Shown: positions 1-6,338 of the stretch, one piece after another
How positions within the stretch are numbered: the first letter of the stretch is position 1
How the letters are laid out: every line of letters starts with the position of its first letter
Source of the DNA: Gammaproteobacteria bacterium
Lineage (GTDB): Bacteria > Pseudomonadota > Gammaproteobacteria > Arenicellales > Poriferihabitantaceae
Assembly (NCBI GenBank): GCA_009839585.1
Contig: VXPI01000069.1
Coordinates: 1-8,149 of the forward strand
Reading direction: 5' to 3'
DNA: 8,149 bases
Translations under genes and position numbers: made by a program
The notes under the pieces: generated by a model
Database searches by the model: none
The model's input: only the letters and a program-made list of their open reading frames with translations
Told to the model about the DNA's origin: nothing

Positions 1-98
1 CTGCCATAGTCAGAACCGGCTATAATGTCAATACTAAAATGTTACTCTGTACTAGATTATTTAGAGGCGGCAATGGAATAATGGCAATTCGTTCTCCT
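1..98. other. Intergenic tail after the minus-strand gene run
   Basis: No gene is supported here. On the minus strand an AAGGAG ribosome-binding-like motif directly follows the TGA of the last gene. The only nearby start, a TTG, opens an eight-codon frame, and an ATT start gives about 21 codons, so I do not call a gene. A TTGACA on the minus strand (positions 26-31), 17 bases from TATGGC (3-8), resembles a sigma70 promoter for a gene beyond the window edge. A perfect TATAAT on the plus strand (21-26) overlaps it, but its -35 position would fall at the very edge of the window. I see no clear terminator hairpin. Confidence 0.4.
3..31 (-). promoter_or_regulatory. Possible sigma70 promoter reading out of the window
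   Basis: A consensus TTGACA lies 17 bases upstream of TATGGC on the minus strand. The -35 is perfect and the -10 is poor. It would drive whatever gene follows the envelope module on this strand, beyond position 1. This is motif matching only, in an AT-rich stretch where chance matches are common. Confidence 0.25.
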
Positions 99-590
99 TC
101 AGAGTGTCTTTGCCGGGAGCTGGCGCTCAGTTAAATCCCGGAGTTCCAGCATCAGCCCCCCTTTTCCGGATGTCCCTTCATCACTGGACTCACGGCCAGA
201 CGAAGTATCACCATACTGTCTGATACCTTCATCAAGGCGGCGTTGTGCCTCGACAATCTTGGCATGCAGTTCCCTTGAATACTCCAGTTCAAACGATCGA
301 GGAGGCGCTCCCAGGCGAGTCCGTATCCACAAGTAAATGGCACCATCCCGATTGATGGATTTATTCGGTTCAACCACATTGGCTGCCACCAATTCGAATT
401 GACCAGGTATCTGTAGGTCGGTTGGCCAGCCACTCATGCGTTCCAGCAAATGCCAGTGCATCAGATAGCAAACCGGCAACAATATCAAGACCCCAATTCG
501 AATAGCCGGAGTCATCCGGCCCTGTGCCCAACTGGAGGCAATGATCACAAGTGGCACAAGGTATATCAGGCTGACCGTCAATTTGGCCAT
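99..590 (-). CDS. Small membrane protein of unknown function, third gene of the ExbB/ExbD-like set
   Basis: I do not recognise this 163-residue protein. Two hydrophobic segments are visible near residues 4-22 and 31-47, separated by a short basic turn (QGR), so it should be an inner-membrane hairpin. A soluble domain of about 110 residues follows. It has a strand-rich part around 65-105 (GAIYLWIRTR, then PPRSFELEYSRELH), then a helix, and ends in a Ser/Gly/Glu-rich low-complexity tail (about 127-146). Its ATG overlaps the 3' end of the ExbD-like gene by 13 bases, which implies translational coupling; no strong ribosome binding site is seen. The overlap and constant orientation suggest it works with the channel pair upstream, perhaps as an accessory subunit. 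That role is inferred from position only. Confidence 0.75.
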   Translation of the reverse strand: MAKLTVSLIYLVPLVIIASSWAQGRMTPAIRIGVLILLPVCYLMHWHLLERMSGWPTDLQIPGQFELVAANVVEPNKSINRDGAIYLWIRTRLGAPPRSFELEYSRELHAKIVEAQRRLDEGIRQYGDTSSGRESSDEGTSGKGGLMLELRDLTERQLPAKTL

Positions 591-1246
591 AGGGGGATAT
601 GATCAAGTTTGTAGGGAGTCAAGATAGCCGGTAGATCATTGAAAATCTCAGGCTGACCGTCTGGCCTCACTGTAAACCGAATCACGGTCTGTTCATGGTC
701 CACACCGCGCATGACTACATTCTCGACAAAAATTCGCTCCAATGTCGGATTGACCCGGTCAATCCTGACCTCCACAGGTACTGCTGTTTTCTGACCGGAG
801 CTGGAATTGCTCCCGGAATTGGGATCCGAGTCGTAAAAAAACAAATTGACGATGTACTCACCGTATTGTTTCTTTCTAATGGTCACGATCTCCTGATTGA
901 TCGGATTCACCAGTTCCTGGCCGTTAATCACGATGGTATCATTGACAACACCGCGGTCATCACGATCCAGGTGCAGCCATCCGGCATCACGCTTTAGATA
1001 GGATACGATTTGTTCATCTGGCCCCTTGACCCAAAGATCAATATCGTCCTTGAGCAATTCAGGCCAGGTCGCCGAAATGATGTATTCAGCTTTCTTCTCG
1101 ATATTGGCCTGTTTGGATTCCGGATTGATATAAAGCAATGCAACCAGAAACAGGAACACAAACCCAAGCAGGCAGTTAAACAACAGATCGATAAACGGAT
1201 CGACCTGAGAGCTGCGTTTAGGGTGCTTCAGATACAGACTGCCCAA
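578..1246 (-). CDS. ExbD/TolR/MotB-like single-span membrane protein with a periplasmic domain
   Basis: The 222-residue protein starts with a short basic cytoplasmic tail (KHPKRSSQ), then DPFIDLLFN leads into one transmembrane helix at about 20-41. Asp16 and Asp20 at the head of the helix match the placement of the proton-carrying Asp in ExbD, TolR and MotB, which pair with ExbB/TolQ/MotA channels to turn proton flow into mechanical work. The rest (about 45-222) should be periplasmic. It has no OmpA-type peptidoglycan-binding signature. Instead it looks like a beta-rich domain with DIDLWVKGPD at about 68-77, LDRDD at 93-97, and a later GEYIVNLFFYD strand. This vaguely recalls DUF2135/YfaP-type sandwich domains, a weak guess. 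The start overlaps the ExbB-like gene by 29 bases. ExbD is usually about 140 residues, so this is long for canonical ExbD or TolR. Proton coupling is inferred from the pairing. Confidence 0.8.
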   Translation of the reverse strand: MGSLYLKHPKRSSQVDPFIDLLFNCLLGFVFLFLVALLYINPESKQANIEKKAEYIISATWPELLKDDIDLWVKGPDEQIVSYLKRDAGWLHLDRDDRGVVNDTIVINGQELVNPINQEIVTIRKKQYGEYIVNLFFYDSDPNSGSNSSSGQKTAVPVEVRIDRVNPTLERIFVENVVMRGVDHEQTVIRFTVRPDGQPEIFNDLPAILTPYKLDHIPLWPN

Positions 1247-1976
1247 ACTTGCTGCCCTCCCTTCGCGAACGAACGGTATGCTGAATTACTCGGGACACCA
1301 GTTCATCCGCACCTGAATCAAGATATTTGCAATAAATCCCGAGCACCAGAGACAGGCTGATTCCAGTCAGTGTCGTGTACAGGGCAACCTGCATACCGCC
1401 TCCCATGCTGGACATCAGGTCCTGTAGAACTGAGACATCGTCGCCCTCCAGATCGTAGACCGACCCCAGCATGATGATAAATCCAATCACGGTTCCGACC
1501 AGTCCCAGCCGGATCAGGCTGTCGGAAATAAACCAGCCCAGACGATGTCCCTTGTGGATTTGCTCGGCAAGCCATGCATGCATCGATTCATCATGAGGAG
1601 CATTCTCAAGGCCAGGTTGCAGCATCAAGTCCAGATATTCGTCTACTGCATTCGATTCTGCTTTTCGGGTTGTATCCGCATCACCATGTTGAAATCGATC
1701 CAGAAAACGAACATTCATCTGCGATAAACGGTATGCGCCGATTCCCAGATAAACGCATGCCCCCAGAAAGACCGCTCCAATAATAATCGATAGCCTGGTT
1801 ATATCCGCTTCGATGACTTGATCTATGAACCGATACCTCCAGAGGAGAAAGAAGCCGAAGAGAACCAGGCCGGAGATAATCAACCAGGTATACAACGGCC
1901 GATAGGCCGAGGATCGCCAGGATTCATTCGCACGATTCATGTTGACGCTTTCAGCAAATGACTCAATGCCCGGCAT
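1218..1976 (-). CDS. MotA/TolQ/ExbB-type proton channel family protein
   Basis: This 252-residue inner-membrane protein has four hydrophobic segments at about 29-46, 63-83, 148-171 and 194-215. The last two carry the family signature: LIRLGLVGTVIGFIIMLGSV, then a Gly-rich stretch MGGGMQVALYTTLTGISLSLVLG, as in ExbB, TolQ and MotA where these helices line the proton path. The cytoplasmic loop between helices two and three is predicted at about 84-147. The family assembles with an ExbD-type partner, encoded directly downstream with a 29-base overlap. The ATG abuts the TGA of the upstream DUF255 gene (TGAATG), suggesting coupled translation. A second in-frame ATG at 1938-1940 is possible, but neither start has a strong ribosome binding site. 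No TonB, Tol or flagellar genes are nearby, so the energised process is unknown. Confidence 0.88.
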   Translation of the reverse strand: MPGIESFAESVNMNRANESWRSSAYRPLYTWLIISGLVLFGFFLLWRYRFIDQVIEADITRLSIIIGAVFLGACVYLGIGAYRLSQMNVRFLDRFQHGDADTTRKAESNAVDEYLDLMLQPGLENAPHDESMHAWLAEQIHKGHRLGWFISDSLIRLGLVGTVIGFIIMLGSVYDLEGDDVSVLQDLMSSMGGGMQVALYTTLTGISLSLVLGIYCKYLDSGADELVSRVIQHTVRSRREGSKFGQSVSEAP

Positions 1977-3848
1977 TCATGACTGCCCTGACAAATCCTT
2001 GAGCAGCCTTGCAAGTATATAGGTAGCATGATAAAACGCCTCTTCATGCATCATTGAAGACTGGGTTTCCTCCATTTCCTGCATGGTCTCAGCCAAAGGC
2101 TCAGTTAACCCCGGATCGACAGATCTCGTCAACATCGCCAATCGGTACCATTGTCCAGAGGCAGAGGGAATCTGGCGATCAGGTACCGCAATCGTGCCCA
2201 TACCGGCTTCTGGCAACAACGCTTCAGCTTCCATCCAGTATTCCTGTTCACGAAATTTAACCACGCTCTCTTCCAGCAATTCAACTACCCGTAGCAACAC
2301 TTCAGGATCATCGGTAAGCTGCCACCAGTCAAGAAGTCCGCCGGCTACCTGAACGTAAGTATCCAACGTTGATAACCGTGCCTCTTCATCGTTTGCGATC
2401 ACAGGTAGATTATCACGTTGGGTCTCGCGAATCAGCAACCTTGCCAGTGTCCTGGCATCACCGACAAACCGATCATCCAGAGCGGCACCATAAGCCATAG
2501 CCGATAATGCAAGGCCATTCCAGCCGAGCACTGGCTTTTCATCGCGCTCCTGTGGACGAGCATTTCGATGCTCGAGTATGGTCATCTGCACCTCTGCGGT
2601 ATTTTCAAGCGGTGCGGGCAATACATGGTCATCATCCGGCAACCGATCTTCGATACGCTTCATCCAGTCACGGCCGAATACCTGTTCAAGCTGTCCATGG
2701 CTCCAGAGATAGTAACTGCCATCAATCCCATCTGAAGATACCGCTGACAGGGAAGATGCATACCATCCACTGTCGAGCTTGAAGTTCTTGACCATATGAT
2801 CAAGCATTTTGAGTCCGGCTGCCCGATATCGATCATTTCCCAGTACTGTAGATGCCCGTAACAGCAATTTGCTCATCAGGGCCTGGTTGTACAGCATCTG
2901 TTCAAAATGTGGTCGGTTCCAGGTTCTGGTCTCACTGTAGCGAAACACGCCCCCTTCGATTGCATCAATAATCGCAGAATCGAGCATTGTCTCCAGGGTA
3001 ATCTCAATGAATGCAATGACCTCAGGATCCGGGTTCAGGGCCGACAATTCGATCAGCATGTTCAGTTGTGGCACGAAAGGAAATTTCGTGCTCATGCCGA
3101 ATCCACCGAAAGTCATATCGGTTGCAGCATTCGCCTGCATCAAAAACCGTTGCAACAAGTCAAGCGACGACAACCCTGTAACCGGATGATCGCCGGACAA
3201 TTGATTCTGACGTCGTTCCTGACTGTCAACATATGCCGAGTCGGCAATATCTGGCGCTGACTGCTCCCAGTTTGCGATGAAGTCCTGTAGCGATCTCATC
3301 AGGGGATTCGGGTCCGTATAGGTATAGCCAAAAATCGGGTATCCGTGAGGTGTCATGATGACAGCCACCGGCCATCCGGAAATGCCCTGGGTCTTCTGCA
3401 TAAATGATTGTAGGGAACGATCCTCTTCAACATGCACCTCCCGGTCCATGATTACCGGTACAAAATGACGGTTAATGAATTCGGCGAGTTCGTGATTGCT
3501 GAATGTGTCCTCTGCCATCCTGTGGCACCAGTAACAGGAAAGATAACCGCTTGAGACAAGGAGTGGACGGTTGAGATTGCGGGCCAGATTGAGTGAATGA
3601 GGGGCCAGCGAATGCCAGAGAATCGGGGCATCAGAATATTTCGACACATAGGGCGAAATATTGTTCAGGACAGTAGTGTCCCTAGCCAGTTGGAACCTGG
3701 AATCATCTGCCCAGACAGCAGGCAACTCCAGAAATAAGAGAATCAGGGCGGTGATCAGCCTGTTTCCCTGAATTCGAAAATCAGTGTTACGACTGGCTCT
3801 GCAAATTGCGAATAGCGGAATTGATTGAACGCTCCAGATAGTAGACAT
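1977..3848 (-). CDS. DUF255 / YyaL-type thioredoxin-domain protein
   Basis: The 623-residue frame matches the DUF255 (thioredoxin DsbH-like; YyaL, spermatogenesis-associated protein 20) family in length and motif order. The N-terminal thioredoxin fold has SPYV at 66-69, GYLSCYWCHRM with its CxxC at 105-108, MDREV, then GISGWP with the likely cis-Pro at 160 and LTP-like MTPHGYPIFGYTY. The C-terminal part (about 220-620) has the family's six-hairpin, glycosidase-like landmarks: GGFGMSTKFPF, GGVFRYSETRTWNRPHFEQMLYNQ, DGSYYLWS and LGWNGLALSAMA. A hydrophobic stretch ending AVWADD at about 31-48 looks like a signal peptide, so the protein is probably exported. The start is uncertain: the first ATG lies 62 bases inside soxW without a ribosome binding site and leaves a long N-tail, while a non-ATG start after soxW would give a shorter signal peptide. 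The substrate is unknown. Its position after soxW suggests thiol-redox upkeep of the Sox pathway or envelope. Confidence 0.88.
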   Translation of the reverse strand: MSTIWSVQSIPLFAICRASRNTDFRIQGNRLITALILLFLELPAVWADDSRFQLARDTTVLNNISPYVSKYSDAPILWHSLAPHSLNLARNLNRPLLVSSGYLSCYWCHRMAEDTFSNHELAEFINRHFVPVIMDREVHVEEDRSLQSFMQKTQGISGWPVAVIMTPHGYPIFGYTYTDPNPLMRSLQDFIANWEQSAPDIADSAYVDSQERRQNQLSGDHPVTGLSSLDLLQRFLMQANAATDMTFGGFGMSTKFPFVPQLNMLIELSALNPDPEVIAFIEITLETMLDSAIIDAIEGGVFRYSETRTWNRPHFEQMLYNQALMSKLLLRASTVLGNDRYRAAGLKMLDHMVKNFKLDSGWYASSLSAVSSDGIDGSYYLWSHGQLEQVFGRDWMKRIEDRLPDDDHVLPAPLENTAEVQMTILEHRNARPQERDEKPVLGWNGLALSAMAYGAALDDRFVGDARTLARLLIRETQRDNLPVIANDEEARLSTLDTYVQVAGGLLDWWQLTDDPEVLLRVVELLEESVVKFREQEYWMEAEALLPEAGMGTIAVPDRQIPSASGQWYRLAMLTRSVDPGLTEPLAETMQEMEETQSSMMHEEAFYHATYILARLLKDLSGQS

Positions 3849-4191
3849 AGTAATCGGGGGTCAATAGTCCCGTCAGTCTATCGGCAACTTCACGTTTTTG
3901 ATGATCAAGAAACAGAACTGTGGGAGTCCAGTTCGTTCCATATTCGGCGAGGAATTCCCGGGTACTGATTTCCTGCCCCTCTTGATCGATGATGGTCTCG
4001 CCTGCGTCAATCGAAATCTTTCCTACTGACAAGATACCCTGGTATTGACCACTTGCCAGAATTGCGGAAAAAAACTCCTCTTCAACCTGACGGCAATACG
4101 GGCAATCTTCCTGATCGACCATGACCACAACCACGTGTCCCGAACCGTGGGCTTGATTCGCTATTCGGCTCCAATTGGTAATCTTGTCCAT
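3787..4191 (-). CDS. soxW: SoxW-like thioredoxin
   Basis: The 134-residue protein has a thioredoxin fold with the active-site motif CPYC at residues 30-33, after a hydrophobic strand (HVVVVMVDQEDC), and a TP pair at 89-90 whose Pro is the likely cis-Pro facing the CxxC. Insertion of an acidic loop (about 60-80) between active site and cis-Pro resembles SoxW and related Thioredoxin_2 proteins. SoxW proteins act in the periplasm, where they help keep Sox thiols (notably the SoxY swinging-arm cysteine) reduced. Here no signal peptide is visible: the protein starts MDKITNWSRI and an in-frame TAG lies four codons upstream, so the frame cannot be extended. It is either cytoplasmic, exported by another route, or a different thioredoxin. 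The gene follows soxK after 118 bases and overlaps the next gene. The ribosome binding site is weak (AAGG far upstream, or GAGAGA). Confidence 0.8.
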   Translation of the reverse strand: MDKITNWSRIANQAHGSGHVVVVMVDQEDCPYCRQVEEEFFSAILASGQYQGILSVGKISIDAGETIIDQEGQEISTREFLAEYGTNWTPTVLFLDHQKREVADRLTGLLTPDYYVYYLERSINSAIRNLQSQS

Positions 4192-4208
4192 CGGGCCGTC
4201 TCTCTACC

Positions 4209-4239
4209 TTACATACTTATGTCAGGACATTCTATGTAA
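4209..4239 (-). promoter_or_regulatory. Nested stem-loop upstream of soxW
   Basis: An outer perfect 7-bp stem (TTACATA at 4209-4215 with TATGTAA at 4233-4239) encloses, after a small asymmetric internal loop, an inner perfect 5-bp dyad (ATGTC with GACAT, 4219-4230). On the minus-strand transcript the structure ends 17 bases before the soxW ATG, next to the AAGG that could serve as ribosome binding site. It has no T-tract, so it is not a classical terminator. It could be an operator for a dimeric regulator, an RNA fold affecting soxW translation, or an mRNA-stability element. Confidence 0.4.
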
Positions 4240-4309
4240 CGTGTGTTGCTACAGATATAAAAGTCTAGGTTCACCTATTGAGCATGTCTACCGAACGAAC
4301 AGGGCACGT

Positions 4310-4612
4310 TTATCGGGGAACCCGCGTTATCCACATTACGGACTCCCTTTCGGCTTGTTCAATGCCATCTGCCGCTTGCTCATGAGCCATTGCCACAAGA
4401 CTCATGGCCGCATCCATATCGCCTTTCTCCGCAGCCTGCTTCGCCTTGTCCAGCATCTTCTTGGTGTCGCGCCATTCCGATTTCATGCTTGCAGCTTCCT
4501 TGCGCTTATCGTCCGCGGCTTGCCATGCAGCCTCGAATTCATCACCGGCAAGACTTGTCCCTGCAACAACAAACGACAAGGCCAGTAAACCACTGATCAC
4601 GTATTTTTTCAT
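4310..4612 (-). CDS. soxK: SoxK, SoxAX-binding subunit
   Basis: The 100-residue protein has a clear signal peptide (KK followed by a hydrophobic core and AGTSLA, cleaved near residue 22). The mature part is almost all charged or alanine-rich helix: AAWQAADDKRKEAASMKSEWRD, then KKMLDKAKQAAEKGDMDAAMSLVAMAHEQAADGIEQAE. This matches the SoxAX-binding protein (SoxK/SAXB) family in size, export and helix pattern, including the EWRDT segment. SoxK joins SoxA and SoxX in three-part SoxAXK cytochromes. Its place directly downstream of soxA (30-base gap) supports this. An AGGAGA ribosome binding site sits about seven bases before the ATG. No cysteines are present, so it binds no c-type haem. The assignment rests on remembered family features and context rather than an alignment. 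Confidence 0.85.
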   Translation of the reverse strand: MKKYVISGLLALSFVVAGTSLAGDEFEAAWQAADDKRKEAASMKSEWRDTKKMLDKAKQAAEKGDMDAAMSLVAMAHEQAADGIEQAERESVMWITRVPR

Positions 4613-4642
4613 GGATATTCTCCTGTGTATTGCTGTGTGGCG

Positions 4643-5473
4643 TTAACGTCTGGCACCGGGACCATTTAACTCATGGCCGTTGCTCATGTATGTCAGAAAA
4701 TACTCCAGCTCACGATATTCCTGGCCTTGCGACTTGAAGTTTTTTGCACGCACCTGCCTGTTGCAACCGCCAAATCGACGATGCAGGGTACCAACCGCAC
4801 CCCACTTCGAGCGATATACGGGCCAATGTGTAGTATGACCAAGGGCAGGACTCAGCTTTTCCAGGCGAACACCCTTGCCTGCACCGGTACCGTGACAATC
4901 AAAACAGGAAAAATTCAACTGCCCACGCTTGGTATAGTAGAACTGCTTGCCGCGCTCGTATGCCGCCAATGCTTCCGGATCATCTTCGGGGATTTTCACG
5001 TCAACGGTTTGACCTCGTGAAATATATGACATATAGGCCGACAGTTCAGCGATTTTTCCCTTGTTCCATCTGAGCGGCTCTTCGCCGTTACTGGTTCGAC
5101 ATTCGTTGATGGCCAATTCCATGGTGATAACTTCCTTGCGCTCGCTGTCCCAGTAGGGATATTGCCCTCTTACAGCACCATCACCAAAGCAGTCGGAATA
5201 GGACTTGCCATTGGCAAAGGGCTTGTTGTATTCCGCTTCTCCCGCATCTATGGCCAGTTCATACGGAGGGAATTCCTCGATCTGTTCCCAGTCGGCCCGG
5301 GCAACCGGATCAACGGAATAAATTCCGTTCTGGAAATCGTTTAATGGAACTTCAGGGAATTTCGTCGTGAAGTACTTCTCGAAGGCCATCCGATCGTCTT
5401 CAGGATTCGCGTATGTACTGCTCCATGCCAAAGCCATGACGGCCCCCAACAGGATCGCATATTTTCTTAACAT
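4643..5473 (-). CDS. soxA: SoxA, mono-haem c-type cytochrome of the thiosulfate-oxidising SoxAX(K) complex
   Basis: SoxA with SoxX links thiosulfate to the SoxY cysteine in the periplasm and passes two electrons to cytochrome c. The 276-residue protein has a signal peptide (MLRKYAILLG core, cleavage likely after YA at 22). It carries a single CxxCH haem site, CFDCH at 190-194. The conserved FGGCNRQVRA (Cys237) supplies the modified cysteine ligand near the active site. In the N-terminal domain, where di-haem SoxAs have a first CxxCH, only Cys95 (SDCFGDG) and Cys125 (NECR) remain. This fits mono-haem SoxAs, in which these cysteines form a disulfide. The length is normal. A GGAG-type ribosome binding site precedes the ATG, and soxZ ends 54 bases upstream. 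Pairing with soxK downstream points to a SoxAXK-type enzyme. Confidence 0.97.
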   Translation of the reverse strand: MLRKYAILLGAVMALAWSSTYANPEDDRMAFEKYFTTKFPEVPLNDFQNGIYSVDPVARADWEQIEEFPPYELAIDAGEAEYNKPFANGKSYSDCFGDGAVRGQYPYWDSERKEVITMELAINECRTSNGEEPLRWNKGKIAELSAYMSYISRGQTVDVKIPEDDPEALAAYERGKQFYYTKRGQLNFSCFDCHGTGAGKGVRLEKLSPALGHTTHWPVYRSKWGAVGTLHRRFGGCNRQVRAKNFKSQGQEYRELEYFLTYMSNGHELNGPGARR

Positions 5474-5527
5474 ATTATGTCTCCACCCAGTTAGTGTTGC
5501 ACCAAGTTCGATGCGAATTGTTGTAGC

Positions 5528-5836
5528 TTACTTGACGACAGCTTCGCCAGAATCGGTCTCGCCCATGTTATCCACGTACGAGAGTTGAAGTGTATCTCCG
5601 ACATTGGGACCCGAAACGGTAAACGATAAATACGGGTTTTTGGAAATCGCAGGGCCCATGTTGCATCGAAACAATTCACTGCCGCTATGCATACAGACCA
5701 CCTCGGTTATGTGATGCGCAGGAATCGGTTCTCCGGTTTTCGAGTCCTTGCGAAGACCGGTTTCCATCTCATGCTTCATTAAGGCCTTGACTTCCACCAT
5801 GCCATCTTTCATTTTTGCCTTGCATTTAATCGCCAT
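5528..5836 (-). CDS. soxZ: SoxZ, partner of the sulfur carrier SoxY
   Basis: SoxZ forms the SoxYZ heterodimer that presents the SoxY cysteine carrying sulfur intermediates to the other Sox enzymes. The 102-residue protein has the family signature: VEVKALMKHEMETGLRKD near 14-31, GEPIPAHHITEV at 36-46, ISKNPYLSF at 64-72, and a final GDTLQLSYVDNMGE strand. It has no signal peptide, as usual: SoxZ is carried to the periplasm with Tat-exported SoxY. Cysteines are at 5, 48 and 58, which is notable in a protein destined for the periplasm, but I have no evidence that they are functional. A strong GGAGG ribosome binding site lies in the 15-base gap after soxY. Confidence 0.97.
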   Translation of the reverse strand: MAIKCKAKMKDGMVEVKALMKHEMETGLRKDSKTGEPIPAHHITEVVCMHSGSELFRCNMGPAISKNPYLSFTVSGPNVGDTLQLSYVDNMGETDSGEAVVK

Positions 5837-5851
5837 GATAATTACCTCCGA

Positions 5852-6316
5852 TTAACCGCCACAGCCACCAATGGTGACTTTAATTTCTTTACTGGAGGCG
5901 GTATAGACTTTGCCATCCGCCTTGACCACCGCAACCAGGGGCGATGTCTTGCCCATTTTGATACGGGTACCGACTGCTACGTTTGACTGATTTGACATCA
6001 CGAAAGTCGAAACCAATGGAGCAGGATTTTCCGGCACCATGAGCGCTATCTCTTCAATGTTGTTCAAGCCAACATTGATGTTGACGGGAACCACTCGGCC
6101 GTTCTCGGCAATATCTGGCGCCTTGAAAGTAATCGCATCAGTCTCAATCATTCCCGACTCGCCAAACAAGGCATTCGCAGCATCTTCTGTAGTCTCGGTA
6201 TCAAATGCAGCAGTAGGCCAGTTCGCCAAAACCGAAATTGGCATCAGGCCAGAAGCAATGCCAACACCAAAACCTGTGATGCTGGCGAGCCTGAAGTTAA
6301 ATTCTCTTCTCTTCAT
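5852..6316 (-). CDS. soxY: SoxY, covalent sulfur carrier
   Basis: SoxY carries sulfur intermediates on a cysteine in its flexible C-terminal arm. The 154-residue protein ends IGGCGG, the standard swinging arm, with Cys152. The N-terminus MKRREFNFRLASITGFGVGI is a Tat signal peptide (RRxF motif, cleavage probably after VLA near 31), needed to export the folded SoxYZ pair. A strand-rich body (about 60-148) includes the family-like VPVNINVGLNNIEEIALMVPENPAPLVSTF segment. I chose the ATG at 6314-6316: it starts directly at the Tat motif and has a GAGGAG nine bases upstream. An ATG farther upstream (6439) would overlap soxX by 101 bases and bury the signal. Confidence 0.97.
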   Translation of the reverse strand: MKRREFNFRLASITGFGVGIASGLMPISVLANWPTAAFDTETTEDAANALFGESGMIETDAITFKAPDIAENGRVVPVNINVGLNNIEEIALMVPENPAPLVSTFVMSNQSNVAVGTRIKMGKTSPLVAVVKADGKVYTASSKEIKVTIGGCGG

Positions 6317-6325
6317 TGTTACTGT

Positions 6326-6331
6326 CTCCTC
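6326..6331 (-). promoter_or_regulatory. Ribosome binding site fixing the soxY start
   Basis: GAGGAG on the minus strand, nine bases before the ATG at 6314-6316 and just after the soxX stop. It decides the soxY start against the longer upstream frame. Confidence 0.8.
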
Positions 6332-6338
6332 GATTGAT

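Noticed and set aside
80..98. A further gene after the AAGGAG at the end of the minus-strand run
   Set aside because: The well-spaced TTG opens only eight codons before a stop, and the other frames stop within about 21 codons.
695..1360. Plus-strand frames of 100 and 116 codons opposite the ExbD-like and ExbB-like genes
   Set aside because: They are antisense to two genes with clear membrane-channel features and show no signal of their own.
4240..4309. Intrinsic terminator after soxK
   Set aside because: Only a very short CGGG/CCCG dyad is seen at the gene end, without a T-tract, so no terminator is called.
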